The notes under the pieces: model-generated
What the model saw: the letters and a program-made list of their open reading frames with translations, nothing else
Told to the model about the DNA's origin: nothing
Database searches by the model: none
Position numbers and translations under genes: made by a program
Part shown: in pieces, positions 44,630 through 56,699 of the stretch
Layout of the letters: every line of letters begins with the position of its first letter
How positions within the stretch are numbered: the first letter of the stretch is position 1
DNA from: Parapristionchus giblindavisi
Taxonomy: Eukaryota > Nematoda > Chromadorea > Rhabditida > Diplogasteridae
Length of the DNA: 64,000 nt
Assembly: GCA_943737045.1 (NCBI GenBank)
Contig: CALSFV010000658.1
Coordinates: 248,001-312,000 of the forward strand
Direction: 5' to 3'

Positions 44630-44880
44630 CGAGGGAAATAGTGTTTCTTCAGCAAATCCACGCATTTCCTGCAAATAATTACTTACATTTTAAGCATTCT
44701 TGAACCTATTTTATTCATAATATTACACAAAAAAAACAACTTACCCACGGCCTAGTCCCATGCGTATTCTTTTGCCGTTGACTATCATTGTCTTCATGAC
44801 TACTGAATGAAATAAATGACCCTTCTTCCATTGATGATTATGGTCTTGTGCGTGATCATGAGTACTGTAAGAAAAAATAT
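44630..44880 (-). other. Possible short exons, unidentified
   Basis: Minus strand shows a block reading MKTMIVNGKRIRMGLGRG ending at a GTAAG donor near 44752, then a TTTGCAG acceptor and KCVDLLKKHYFPREENK ending at a GTGAG donor near 44618. A duplicated variant of the first block (THKTIIINGRR) lies at 44830-44870. Splice signals are good but I recognise no family and found no further exons. Confidence 0.3.
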
Positions 44881-45425
44881 TTAATTGTTATAATAGGTAA
44901 ATTGTTATCGATCAACCGTTCTAGCACGTGTAGGAAGTTTTCCTAAATCCGTCTTCCACGCTATTGACATCTATTGACAAAGGAATTCATGGATACGATA
45001 TCATTATCCATTCAATCAATACATACTAGAAAGAATATAAGACCAGGATTGAATGGCTTTGGTAACTTATTTGTTTAATGCGTAAGATTCTGATTGTGAA
45101 CGAAAAGAGCCACTGACCAAAATAAAAATATATTTTATGTTTATTATTAGTTTGCTGCATAAGATCAGCTAGGACGGTGTATGTAGGACACCTAAAAGTA
45201 AGGTCTTGTTATATGAATAAATTGAAATGATTGAACAATTATGTCAATGGAAAGTGAAGCAGAAGAATTCTTTGAGAAAAAATTAAGTAGAATTATGAAA
45301 TACTCAATGAACAGAGTAGCTAAAAGTCAGTACAAAAAATAAATAGAAATATTTCAATAAATTAATTCATAAATAATATAAATAAATAACACAGAAGAGA
45401 AAGGAGACAAGAAAAAGAACCAAAA

Positions 45426-45567
45426 AAGGGGGGAAATGACCAGGTGAGAAGATGGAGAGGGGGAGATGGAGAGGGAGAGGGGAATGGGAGAGGGGAGAGG
45501 AGAGAGGGAGAAAAGAGAGGAAGAGGGGAATGGGAGGAGGAGAAGAGAGAGGTCAGAGGGAGGGAGA
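45426..45567. repeat. Polypurine GGGAGA-rich tract
   Basis: About 140 bases almost entirely of G and A on the plus strand, with repeated GGGAGAGG-like units. It could adopt triplex or quadruplex structure. Confidence 0.85.
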
Positions 45568-46022
45568 TCGGTACAGCTGGCTACATGTAACATGATACAT
45601 TGACCAGACGAACGCCTCCTAATCTGCATTTCAAATTCAATTCAGTCCCAATCATCTTAAGTGAACTCAGATTTTGAGCAGGTGATCACTACTCAAAACT
45701 AAAAGTCACCGGCTCAGTGAGACTCCAGGAAGTGCCGCATAGATCACACCAATTTGGTCAAAAATTTTTTGGTGGATGCCCCATGGCCCCCATCACAAAA
45801 CGGCTTTTCATTTGGGCTCGGTCCATGAAACATAGATGTCGCAGATTTTCGAAATTTGAAGACTCGATCTTCAACAGAAAAAAAAAGATTAGTATCGATT
45901 AATTATAATCATACCTAGACAACGAAAACTGGCTATACGATGGTCTGGAAATCCGATCGCAAACTGATTTTTTACCTCCTCAAAACATTTTAAAATTAAT
46001 TAAAATTTAAATAAAGGGAAGG

Positions 46023-46277
46023 CGATTCGACGTCGTACGTTCTTCGACGTCACCATCGATGGACGGTGAGCATTCGTTATTTATTATTATTATTTTGTTA
46101 GTCCTTTTTGTATAGGTTGAATGGGTTTCTGGGTTTCATCGCATCTTAAAAGTATTACGAACACTGTAAATGTAGTGGTGGTGTAACATGGCTTCACCTG
46201 GTATCAGAGATTGTTTCATTGCCATTTCAAACGTTTTCTAGCGTCTCTAATGTATTAGAGGGAATACATAGCAACTA

Positions 46278-46330
<53 letters not shown>

Positions 46331-46529
46331 GATTATTATTATTAATTTTTTTGCAGTGAGGTGGGTCGTGTGGTATTCGAGCTCTTCGACGACCTCGTCC
46401 CTCGCACCACCACCAACTTCCTCAAGTTGTGCACGGGTGAGATGGACAAGTCGGTCGAGAAAGGAGCCACTCTCCACTACAAGGGGTCGCCCTTTCATCG
46501 AGTCATCAAGGGATTCATGATTCAGGAGG
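46023..46529 (+). pseudogene. Cyclophilin (peptidyl-prolyl isomerase) fragment, two exons
   Basis: Exon 46023-46065 (RTFFDVTIDG) splices in phase to 46357-46529 ([47 protein letters not shown]), the first third of a cyclophilin domain including the catalytic FHRVIKGF region. No ATG precedes the first exon before an in-frame TAA, and no exon with the later GPNTNGSQFF-type motifs was found downstream, where a decayed mariner and repeats begin. It looks truncated. A distant missed exon cannot be excluded. A TTA microsatellite (46281-46342) fills most of the intron. Confidence 0.75.
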
Positions 46530-46719
46530 GTTACTGTATTACTTTAGTTATCGATTGGTTGGTTTGTGCTATTGGATGGCGCCGAAGAACACTGAGAGAG
46601 AAAAAACTCTAGGTCGTATGCTGCGCTGTAAGCAAACCCTTAAATACAATGGTTTGAAATCCTTGCATCCAAGGGTTTGCACAACCCTAAGGGTACAAGC
46701 CTTACATCAAACGGTTTCA

Positions 46720-47580
46720 AAACCCTTGAGTGAAGGGATGAAGTGCTAGAAATCGTTATTGTTATAATGTATTAGGCGACGACATAAATAACGCTCGTTT
46801 TTCACACTCCAAAAAAATAATCATAAAATATTAACAAAGCATGATGGATTCTCGAAATATTCTCCGTTCGGATGGATGACCTTCTGCCTTCTTCCGGGCA
46901 GTTTATGGATCCATTCGTGATAAAAGGACTGGGGAAAATTCCGGAAATATGTGTCGAGTACGGTATGGATAGTGGTTCGGACTTTGAAACTTTTCCCTTT
47001 GAGGAAGTGATGGATCGCCGCGAAGAGGTGACAACCATAGTCGGCAAGGTCGAGTGAGTACTGAGGGTGGTGGAATACAATTCAGCCAAATGCCGTTAGC
47101 CCAGCCTGGGTCGTTCTTTTGGTATGATGTCGAGCATTGTCATGTTGAAATTATATCCGAGTGTCCTTCCCGCGTAATTGTTCGAGATGGAGTCTTAGCT
47201 TACGCAGCTGGAGAGTGTAGACATGTGTGTCAGTCGTACCCTCGGGGAGGAGTTCCCAGTACTTGACTCCCCGTACCGAATACCAGATGCACAACATCAC
47301 TTTTTGATGGTGAAAATCGGGTTTGGGGGCATCTGCTCGCTATTCGTACTCACCGAACCACAGTCTCCTTAGCTCTTCGTAATAGTAAATCACCCTCTTT
47401 TGATCACCGGTTATAGCGTTGACCAGTCAAGCAAGCCGGCGACGTAGAGTTAGAAAAGTCTTTGCCATGTCCAGTCGGCGATCCTTGTCGTAGTCGGCTA
47501 GGACGTGGGGTAGACATCTTCCCTATTTTCACATATTTCCGACAGTGTGAATGCCATGTACCACAGTGCTCTGGATGACT
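46720..47580 (-). pseudogene. Decayed mariner transposase
   Basis: Minus-strand frames show VMLCIWYSVRGVKYWELLPE, then FQHDNARHHTKRTTQAGL, then FRNFPQSFYHEWIHKLPGRR and VIHPNGEYFEN, the order and spacing of mariner transposases. Frames change repeatedly, at least two stops interrupt, and the third catalytic block is degraded (HHPQYSLDLADYGCHLF). It lies directly downstream of the truncated cyclophilin. Termini were not found. Confidence 0.8.
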
Positions 47581-48029
47581 TAAAGATTTAGCAGATATAT
47601 TTATTTGTAATCACTATTCCGCTTCTTCCAGTGCAATTTCTGTATATATTATTTAATGTCAACCATCAATGGTCTCTTCATCGCGTTTCTCGATATCATT
47701 GAAAACAATGACATTGTCCGAACATGGACGGGGCGTTTTGGCAGGTACCGAGAAATAAATCAATTTTTGTACGGTCAATATGAAGAGATAATGTGAAGAG
47801 ACTGTTGATGATTAGAGGATACCATGAATGCTCACATTTCGCTGAACATTCCGTTATCGATCTTCCGGTTTTATCCACTGTATAAACGAGTTTAACCTTT
47901 CCACGATATTGATAGTGTCTTACTATGTACACTATTTTCTTTTCATTCAAGCACTTTATTACAAAGTAGCGACAACGATAATAGGCTTATCGATACAATA
48001 TATCAGATCTTCTCGTATATAGTCTTTGC

Positions 48030-48463
48030 CTAGAGTGCCTGAACCTTGCCTCCTTCGACAGGCTTCTTGGCCTTCAAAATTCAAAATTATGAAGGAAATA
48101 AATGTTTGAAATACTTTTACAAGTGGAGCCTTTCTGTCTCCTTTCTTCGCATCAAAGCGCCATCTTCTTTCTGGCTTCTGCAACGAAGATTTAAAATTAA
48201 ATGGGAAAAATCAAATTTAATTTGGTTACCGGGAGAAAGTTTATCAAGCCTTGCCTTAATAATATCTTCGAACATGGCCTGAAAATACTTTCATTATCAC
48301 GAATAATGGTATGCCTTACCCTGCGTGCTTCTAAGGAATCCTTGTTTGTCTTTTTGTTAGCAACCTGAAAAATTGTAATTCGGTAAATTTATTTAAATAC
48401 TCTTATTTAAACCTCAGAGAGAACTGCTCCGACGATAAGGGCGATAAGGAAGAGGGAGCGCAT
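48030..48463 (-). pseudogene. Small secreted protein, frameshifted copy
   Basis: Paralogue of the gene at 60240-60676, with the same five short exons: signal peptide MRSLFLIALIVGAVL, VANKKTNKDSLEARR, MFEDIIKARLDKLSP, EARKK, then AKKPVEGGKVQAL. Compared with the intact copy, exon 4 lacks five bases, so the frame hits TGA after EARKKMAL. It forms part of a segmental duplication with the fucosyltransferase exons upstream of it. Probably inactive, unless alternative splicing rescues it. Confidence 0.7.
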
Positions 48464-49045
48464 TTTCTGAAATTCATGAAAAGTTGACTTAAAGAAACAG
48501 AGGAAATGTAGAATAGAATATACAGAAGCTGATGTAGCTCCCAAGTAATGCAGCTTTTATAGTAATTTGTAATGGTTGTTAAGTGATCATTTTGAATGGA
48601 ATAAGCCGAGATTAAACAATAAGAACGTATGAGAGAGCGAAAAAATGGAATAAACAGCAGAGATAGGGAGATAATATAATAGTGGATATGAAAACGTTTA
48701 CGATGGAAATGTATTTAAGAGAAATGATCAGAAGCAAAGAAATATTTGCCACGCACAATGCTGAAATCACATCGAAAACAGTTTAGAATGGTCACAGCAA
48801 GAAAGCTTGTCACTGCCACGAGGACCCAATACGTTTTGGTAAGGATTCTTTATGATAAGAGCTACGAAAAATCTGGAAAAAAAATGCTGGTGATTGTTTT
48901 AAAATACGAAGAACACATTTATATTAACTCAATTTATCTAACACTTCTACGTAGTAAAACAATGAGCCAATATCGATAAAAAATTACCACGTAAGGTACA
49001 CGTTTTGACACAATATTGATCGAAATATAAACAAGTTGAACAATA

Positions 49046-49795
49046 TCAGACATAAGGTGGTCTTAATCCAATCTTTCCACTGTTTAGCTCAAACTCCATA
49101 GGTTTCCAATCTTTGGGAAAGAAATCATCTCCATTGAAAGTTCTACCGTACTTTCCCGGTTTGGAGACTACCGTATTGTAGTATATATCTTGTCCGCGTG
49201 AGGCGTAAGCTCCCCACCACCCGAATGTAGAGGCCGCAGCTGAAGTTTAGAAATTATTTTCTGCGGAAAATCACCAAAAGCTAAAGATGCAATGATATGC
49301 GCAAAAGTTATGAAAAAAGAATCGAGAATACTGAAAAAAAAACTAAAGCAGCCCTTTATTACTCTTTTTCGCAATTTTTGAATCATAAAATCTAACCGGT
49401 AATAATGAAGGAGTCGCAAAATTGATGTGAGAATGCCCAATCGACAGGAGGAATCGAAGATGATGAATTTGCAATCGTTACGGAGAAACTGAATTGAAAT
49501 AATACATAGATAAACAATTCCCTGATAACGAAAGGAGACATTAAAACAGCTCACTTAGTTCCATTCTTGAACAATCCCTGCAAGAAAGGTCGATCTTGCC
49601 CAAACAGTACCACCATTGGTTTTCGTTTCTTGTATTTGCCAGTAACTAAGTAAAAATGATCGTTTGCAAGTTTCTTCTTCATTTTGATCACCTCTTTTGA
49701 CCATGAATTCGATAGAAGCTTCTGTGAACTTTGCAGTACTCGGCGCTGGTTTAGCCGCAGACAGAAAGTCACCTCGACGTGTGTGCACGCAAATT
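49046..49795 (-). pseudogene. GT11 (alpha-1,2-fucosyltransferase-like) C-terminal exons
   Basis: Golgi-type glycosyltransferase family 11. Exons: 49795-49555 (ICVHTRRGDF, then KPMVVLFGQDRPFLQGLFKN), 49488-49397 (SVTIANSSSSIPPVDWAFSH, QFCDSFIITG) and 49239-49046 (STFGWWGAYASRGQDIYYN, ending in PPYV). HxRRGDF is the GDP-fucose-binding motif and the STFGWW motif is a family hallmark. The last two junctions fit in phase. The first exon needs a one-base frame change near 49690 to link its two conserved halves, so this copy is probably broken or the assembly has an error. The N-terminal half was not identified upstream. Confidence 0.75.
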
Positions 49796-50325
49796 CTGTA
49801 TTAAAATGATAATGATCACTTTGAAAAGATCAATTGTAGGTACGCCAATCAAGATATCGTGTGCATGCGATACAAAGTGGAAGTGAGGTCTTGTCTCCAT
49901 TCAATCCAAATTATCCCTAAATAGAAGAAAACTCACATATGATCATGCAGTTTCAGTAGACTCCCACTCACAACAGAGCTTCTCGCTATGAGAAGTGCTT
50001 CCTCTGACGGTGTTATCATATCCAATATTTGGTTACGATTCAACGTTTCGAAATTCTTGAAACTCTTAATCAGATGTAGATAAAATCATAGGTGCATACG
50101 AAACTTTGTTGGCACTACACTGAGAGCAAACTTACCTGGCAAATCGTTACCCCGATACACTTTCCTGGCAAACGATTACCCCAAATGGTGAATACAGCCG
50201 TTGAATTCCTTTCCTAATTTATTCTAGACTATTCTACACTTTTATGCTATACTATTGGACTGGTCCGGTGTTCTAGAGTAGTGCCACTTTGTTTATGGAA
50301 CCTGTATTATACTGAACAAAAAATG

Positions 50326-50586
50326 ATACAAATATTTGCTATATTTTGGGTCATTATTATACCTCGGAATATCGAAGCAGCACAAAATTGTATTCTTCCG
50401 AATTATTTATTGATGTGTCGTTCAGCGGATTCTTGTAAACGCAACATCGATCGTCATATATGGGAATGTTTGCTGGAAATTCCTGAAACGAAAATACCCA
50501 AAAGGTGCACTCTTGCGAATATTTACAAAAGTTATTCCGCACATTATTTATTGTATGCTAATTCAACTTATTGGTCGGTAGAATGA
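50326..50586 (+). CDS. Possible small secreted Cys-containing protein
   Basis: 87-codon single-exon ORF starting MIQIFAIFWVIIIP, a plausible signal peptide cut after IEAA, followed by five cysteines (NCILPNYLLMCRSADSCKRN, WECLLEIP, KRCTLANIYK). No family recognised and no splice signals used. The upstream in-frame ATG at 50281 gives a longer, less secretory N-terminus. Confidence 0.35.
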   Translation: MQIFAIFWVIIIPRNIEAAQNCILPNYLLMCRSADSCKRNIDRHIWECLLEIPETKIPKRCTLANIYKSYSAHYLLYANSTYWSVE

Positions 50587-50639
50587 TGAATCACGTTTGA
50601 TATAGCGGAAAAGGACGCTTTTTTGAAAATTGGAAATTT

Positions 50640-50705
50640 CTTCAATAGGTTTCCAACCCGCGACAATAGTCTATCCAGTCCGAAGTTTTACCACTGCGCT
50701 AGCAG
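50640..50705 (-). other. tRNA-like sequence 3
   Basis: Minus strand TAGCGCAGTGGTAAAACTTC (A-box like), then GCGGGTTGGAAACC (degenerate B box) with a weak stem between. Similar to the module at 26842-26912. Confidence 0.45.
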
Positions 50706-51143
50706 AATGAACTTGCATAAGCGAAATGCAAGAGATGTGCATAAATATCCACGGGTCTCCACATTATTTTCGTATTTCTCTACCTTTTCATAAGGCTTTA
50801 GATACTTCAACGCATTAGGGAGGTAGTGATGATGTCCCTTGAAGTGTTCATAGTTTGCCAAGTTGAGAAGAGGCGTTCTGCAATTGCAACAGAATTTTGC
50901 ATGAAATTTGAGTGAAATTGAATTTAAAAATACCCCATTTTGAAGTCTGAGAACTTGATGGAGTCTTTGACGTCTCACTATTATTGTCCTTTTTTTAAAA
51001 TCTTTTGTAAATACAAGGAGAACGGGCGTAAAAATAATACTCGGAACCAAATAATATAGAATTAAAACTGTCCGAACAATACAAATTCCGCTATTTTGCC
51101 GCGCACACTCTGGCTCCGCCCAGTTCTTCGCACGAAATTGCAT
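50688..51143 (-). CDS. Possible exon(s) of a membrane protein, unidentified
   Basis: Continuous minus-strand frame with a hydrophobic segment (TVLILYYLVPSIIFTPVLLV) followed by basic residues and NYEHFKGHHHYLPNALKYL. An intron (50933-50878) is possible but does not keep phase. Roughly 550 bases further upstream, 51910-51701 encodes MTKSYSRLMSALYGLVFILI, a signal-anchor-like start. It could be the missing N-terminal part of the fucosyltransferase or a separate receptor; I cannot decide. Confidence 0.3.
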   Translation of the reverse strand: MQFRAKNWAEPECARQNSGICIVRTVLILYYLVPSIIFTPVLLVFTKDFKKRTIIVRRQRLHQVLRLQNGVFLNSISLKFHAKFCCNCRTPLLNLANYEHFKGHHHYLPNALKYLKPYEKVEKYENNVETRGYLCTSLAFRLCKFILLAQW

Positions 51144-52199
51144 TTTCGCTTATTTTATCGAATTTTATGGAATTTTCTCTTCATTTCATTGGGTTTCCAG
51201 CTAAAATAAAATTTTATGCATTTCAAAAACATTCGGAAAAACATCTCGAAAACTGGCGAAAATTATGGAGTGCGTTTTTCTCAACGGTGGAGAAGTTTAC
51301 TAAGTTCGGCATTAGAAAACGAGAGATTTTAAAACGCTTAATGCATATATTTCATATGATATGAAGTCAAACCTTTTTAGTCGATTCGCAATTCCCAAGA
51401 ATGACATTAGCTCAGATATGTGATTGCCCAATCCTTCACCACCATCTCGAATAGTAAGCAGAGATCCGACCAAGAACTTTTCACTTGAAAATATTATTTT
51501 CTTTCAATTAATCGATTGTACAATCAAAATACTAAAAGCACCAATAATTACAATATTTGATAAAATGTACAATACGTTTAAAAACCGGCACTACTTCAGA
51601 ATAGGGTACCAGTACACCGGGCAAGTCCAAAAGAACATGAAAAATGAAATTAACACAAAAAAAACCCTAAAAACCATGCACCCAATTAAATATGATTTTT
51701 TTAAACAAAACAAATGTTATTTGGTTTCTTCCGGATTTTCTGTAATTGAACAGCAAACCTTGTAGTTTCAATTTGAACTTTCATCGTTAGTTGATTCCTA
51801 TCGTATTGCATGAACGAAATGGTCGGAGTGAGAATACAGATTCCAAACACTATTAGTATGAATACGAGACCGTAAAGGGCGGACATCAAACGCGAATAAG
51901 ATTTAGTCATCTGAAAAGCGAAATATTTATATCAAAAAGTGGTTTGTTGCACTATTTTCAGCAGGTCAATATCAATAAATTCGCATTGTCGGATTTTTTT
52001 TGCGGTTCGAAAAACACGAATTTGGACATTTTTGTCTTTAAAAGTGCACAAAAAAAGACATTTCGAGTTGCTTATATAGAAAATATTCGCATTTGTCACC
52101 CATAACGTGTATCTACAAACTCACAAAAAACAGTAATTTATTGAATATGAATCAAAATTTTATAGTGTAGAAAGCATAGAGAATTGTGTAAAGATATAC

Positions 52200-52405
52200 T
52201 CTGGTATTTTGAAACTTAAAGTCTACTTAAAGTTTTCACTTGAAGTAGACTTGTAAGTCTACTTAAAGTTAAACGTAAGTCTACTTTAAGTGGTGAGATA
52301 TACTGTAATGCATTTCGTCAAATGTTCTTTCACTTTAAGTTTACTTAAAGTAAACTTTAAGTCAGTGACGTAGTTCAAGTAGACTTTAAGTTTCGAAATA
52401 CCGGA
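52200..52405. repeat. Palindromic AAAGTAGACTT repeat
   Basis: Dense inverted repeats of ACTTAAAGT and AAGTAGACTT flanked by GGTATTTTGAAACTTAAAGT and ACTTTAAGTTTCGAAATACC. Related to 21320-21475. Confidence 0.75.
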
Positions 52406-52706
52406 GTAGGAGTTAGCATGAAGGGATATTTCAACGATTGATTGTACTTTTGCACCTAATCTTATCCGTAGGTCAAGAAAAGTGAGAGTTTATCTCATCT
52501 AGCAACTATTTGTGCATTATTTTCTCTAATATCGCGATACTCTCTACTTATATATATATATATTTTATTCACCACAAGGTAAACGTGTATAAAACAATAA
52601 ATATTAAACAAATGAATGAAGTACAATTTCTAGGAGGGGATTGAACATTGAATACGTGTATAATAATGATAACGGAGTTGTGGCCAAACTGATCAGTCAT
52701 TGGTTT

Positions 52707-55400
52707 TTAAAAGTTGATTCTATTCTCTGGTCGGCTAAGTAACCGAGCCGCTCGCAAGAAGAAACTGTTATGCCTGTATTGGAAACGAGACCCGCAATTG
52801 GAGAAGTTTAATCCATTTCTAGTAACGTAGGTTTTGAAATAGTGGTTTTTATTATTTGAAATCCTAGTTTTCCCTCTAAGTAGTTTGATGGACATTTTAA
52901 TGTCAATGTTTAGCCTGCGCTGCTCGAGAGTGTCAAGACCGAGTTTTGTGTTGCGTGCACTACTATTCGGCATGAACTGCCACGTATATTTGTGGCAACG
53001 TGCAAACTTCTTGTGAAATAATTCTGTACTTTTTCTAACATTTTAATGTCTTTTTTCTGGTAGGGATTGAATACAGTGCAAGCGCTCTCTAAAATAGGCC
53101 TAATATAAATTGAATATGCTTTTAGTAGAATTATCGGGTTATTTGTTCTTAGAGCTCGCATAATTATATGACAGGCTGATTTTGCTTTGATTGATACTGC
53201 TCTACAATGGTCTGAGAAAGTCAGGCTTCTTTGAATTATGAATCCTAGATCTTTGACAACTTCTTTTTGATTCAGATTATTGCCTTCAATAGTATATACT
53301 CTGGAAGTATTCGCTCTACCTAGGTGTAGGGAGTTACATTTATAGGACGCTAGAGGCAATTGCCAGTCGTTTGACCATTTAACAATAGTGTCGACTGCAA
53401 CTTGTAGGGGGTGGGGAGGTTCACCCGTTCTAAATGATCTGTATATCTTTATGTCATCAGCATATAGGCGAGCCAGTACACCATCTTTTTGTACCAGTAT
53501 GGGTAGTTCAGATGTGAAAATGAGAAAGAGCAAGGGCCCAAGAACTGAGCCCTGTGTTAGTTACAACCCACTAGTTACAGGGTGACAGTCAGAGAGTTTA
53601 TCTTTTACTCTAACTTGAAAAGTTCTGTTGTTGAGATATTCAGCAATCCAACGTAAGGTTTTAGAGGATAAACTAATCGTGTTGATTTTAGCTAAAAGTT
53701 TGGGGTGGGAAACTCTATCAAATGCCTTAGCAAAGTCAAAATATATTACGTCAACTGGCTGTCCATTACTAAATGAGGCAGACCAATGTTCAAGTACTTC
53801 CAACATTTGGAGTTCACGTGATCTATGCTTTCTAAAGCCGTACTGTTCATCAGGGAATATTTCCAAAGATTCACAATGTGATATTATAGACTTGCTTAAA
53901 ATGCGTTCAAAGACTCTACAGAAAAATGATGTAATAGAGATTGGTCTATAGTTAAGAGGATCTGAGAAAGGGGGGGATTTCTTCACAGGAGTAACAATGG
54001 AGTGTTTCCACTGTCTAGGTATGATTCCTGTTTCAAATGAAGTTCTAAAGATAATCTCTAATGGTTCAGCTATAGGGATGGTTATCCTTTTAATGAAATT
54101 GAGGTTTATATTTTCTGGAGTTTTACATGTGGACTTTTTCCATCTATTTATAAGTTCACAGATTTCGTGTCTTAGAAATAGTGGCTCTTCAAAATTGCCT
54201 ATGTTTGGAATTGGTTTAGGGGTTGGGATGATACCGTTGTCAGTAGTAAAAACACCGACAAACGTATTTGCGAGAAGATTGGCCTTTTCTACGTCACTGA
54301 GAATGGTTGTTCCGTTGCCATCTATCAATCCATCAATACCCTTTTGAGTATTAGAACAGCGTTTCATATAAAGTAAAGAACTTGTTCCTGTCTTCGCTAT
54401 CAATAATTTTCTTTTCTACGTTTTAATGATAACGAATTAGTTCTTTTCTAAATTTTTTGTTTAAGGTTTCAAAGATACTATTATTTTCAGAGGAAGCATG
54501 GCTAATAGATTTTTGCCATGCAGTAAAGCGCTTGTTCAATAGACGCTCAATATGGGGTGGTAGTTTACCGTGGTTAATATTCACTCTACACCATGGGACA
54601 TGTGTATCTATAGATTTCTGAATGACTTTGATAAGGAGATCATACATACTATCTGCCGAGTTCATGATGGAAAATAAACCTGTCCAGTCAACATTTGCTA
54701 GTTGCATATTGATCAGATCATAATTGGGTGATTTATAATCCCTTTTCAGGATAAAGGAGGGAGTGGCGTGATTGAGTGAGAGAGAAAACTCGATTGAGTA
54801 GTGATCTGATGTACAGAAGGGAGGACCTACTTTAGTTTGACGGATTAATTTTGGATGATTGCTTAATACAAGATCAAGAGTGTTTCCTAATTTGTGGGTA
54901 GGGTCTGTCACTAGTTGTGCAAATTTTGATGTGATACAAAAATCAATAAATAATCGGGAGGATGGGGAACATGTTTGGTGTAGTGTATGAATGGTCCAGT
55001 CTATATCTGGAAGATTGAAATCACCTGTTACAATAGTTGGATGGGGACATGATGATAGATCGGATAATGATTTCACCATACTTTCGGATTGTATGGTATT
55101 TGACTTTGGGTTACGATAAACACAAACAATTCTAATGAGATCGCCGTTTATGTCTAGATCTAATGCTAGAAGCTCATGACTCCCTTTGACTAATTGATCT
55201 GATACTTGTATGACATTTATGGTAGAATGGACTATGATAATGACCCCACCACCATTTTTATTGCGATCCCTACGAAATACGTTATAATTATGGTCTTGGC
55301 CATTGAGTAATAATGAATTTGGTATAATGGAACTAAGCCAGCTTTCATATAGACAAACAATTGAATAGTTTCTAGATAAAATTTGGGCAAGGAAAGGCAA
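52707..55400 (-). pseudogene. LINE ORF2: AP-type endonuclease and reverse transcriptase, broken
   Basis: Endonuclease part 55400-54423 (ends of motifs: VTGDFNLPDIDW, CTSDHYSIEFSL). Reverse transcriptase part 54403-52910 (NYRPISITSFFCRVFERIL, YGFRKHRS, IYFDFAKAFDRVSH, GPLLFLIF, LYADDIKIYRS). The YADD active site and the GD.N and SDH endonuclease residues are intact. Lesions: an in-frame TAA near 54426, a frame change near 54365, a short insertion with frame change near 53565 just before the QGSVLGPLLF block, and a frame change near 52970 in the C-terminal region. So the copy cannot be autonomous as read. Confidence 0.88.
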
Positions 55401-55480
55401 TTTGTTCTTAATCGAGCGACAGTTTGCAGAGAAAGCGTTGATAATGACTGATCTGTTCTGGTTAGTGGACCGGTGATTCT

Positions 55481-56314
55481 TTACCAGTTTGACATAATAG
55501 GATTGATAGGGAGACCAAAGTTGGGAGGAGCACCATATTGAGATTGATATGACATATAGGGTGTAGAATAATTGTACTGATATGGATTGAAGGATACGGT
55601 ATGATTTGGTCTAGAAATGGGGCGATAAGGTTGGAATGACTTAGGCTGATGGCGATAATTGGATTGTACAGGACGATTGGGGAAATCATAGGTGTGAACA
55701 GAATGATTGGAATGATGGGAATGAGACGAATTTAGTCTGGAACGATTTGGAATGTGATTGGATTGACGTCTACGAGTTATGGGAGGAGTGGGGCGTCTAT
55801 CAGCAGGATTCGCAATCGAGGCACGAATAAATACGTCACGGAAATGAGGATCAGATTTAATTCTAGATGCGTATTTCAGCATTAGTTCTTTGTGTTTCTT
55901 AGTAGGACATAAGACCTTGGTAAGGCGTGGGAAGGATGAATCATCACCAGATACGTGCATACGATAGACACATATGGGCATAAAAGGGATACCAATGATT
56001 GAACTGATACGAGCTACATTATTATAATCATCGAATAGAGATTGGTATGGATCATTTGATTCACTAAGTGGTAATCTAGCAATCACGAGACTACGCTCTA
56101 GGTCCTTGGTGTCCTCCACAGGAGGAGGTGGGAGTGGAGTCTTTGGATTATCATTAGATTGGGGAATCGATTGATTGTGTTCAATGGATGGGTCAACCAT
56201 AACTGTATCGTGATTGTTACATGGACAAGAACATTGGGAAGGGATAGGAGTGGAAAGGGTACTTGGAGCGAATAGAATAAAATGATTGGTATGACGTAGA
56301 GTAACCCTTGACAT
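55481..56314 (-). CDS. LINE ORF1, gag-like
   Basis: 277-codon uninterrupted frame. The middle (FPRLTKVLCPTKKHKELMLK, DVFIRASIANPADRRPT) resembles the RRM-like/coiled nucleic-acid-binding part of CR1-type ORF1 proteins, and the C-terminal third is rich in Arg, Asn, Ser, Tyr and Pro, likely to bind RNA. It remains open while ORF2 is broken. Confidence 0.7.
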   Translation of the reverse strand: MSRVTLRHTNHFILFAPSTLSTPIPSQCSCPCNNHDTVMVDPSIEHNQSIPQSNDNPKTPLPPPPVEDTKDLERSLVIARLPLSESNDPYQSLFDDYNNVARISSIIGIPFMPICVYRMHVSGDDSSFPRLTKVLCPTKKHKELMLKYASRIKSDPHFRDVFIRASIANPADRRPTPPITRRRQSNHIPNRSRLNSSHSHHSNHSVHTYDFPNRPVQSNYRHQPKSFQPYRPISRPNHTVSFNPYQYNYSTPYMSYQSQYGAPPNFGLPINPIMSNW

Positions 56315-56699
56315 GTATATCTTCTTTGAAAGAAACCTATTGAGCTATGAATGAGCTGGGATAGGTCCTCGCCCCACTCTTCTGAAGGCCGCCATAAAGG
56401 CAACAGGAGGGCGAATCGAGAGTAATTGTTGATTGTGAAATGTTATGTTATTGTTGAATAAATATTACCATCTGTACTTGATTGATTTTGTACATACTAC
56501 ACATGAAACAAAAGCGAAATTAAAAGTGTTCTTAGAGCAGTGGTAAACGTTCGAAGTCATTACCCCTTTACCGCCAGTTGTATTGCAGAATTTCCTCAAT
56601 TAAAAGTACTCCTTGCCCTGTACATTTATTGATTGTTCGTTGATGTTTCTATCGATCAATAAGCTGATTCAGTACACAAAATTGTACACGGTATGTACA

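Larger units (their letters stand above)
52540..56440 (-). mobile_element. CR1/jockey-type LINE retrotransposon, nearly full length
   Basis: Non-LTR element with a gag-like ORF1 (56314-55481), ORF2 (55400-52707) and a 3' untranslated end running to a TATATA tail at 52545-52565. The 3' end is duplicated at 23772-24034. It carries several inactivating lesions in ORF2. Confidence 0.9.

Noticed and set aside
45354..45629. 91-codon minus-strand ORF rich in Ser, Pro and Leu
   Set aside because: Translation of the polypurine tract.
51701..51910. Cuticle-collagen N-terminal domain
   Set aside because: The signal-anchor layout is reminiscent, but there are no Gly-X-Y repeats downstream and the conserved cysteines are missing.
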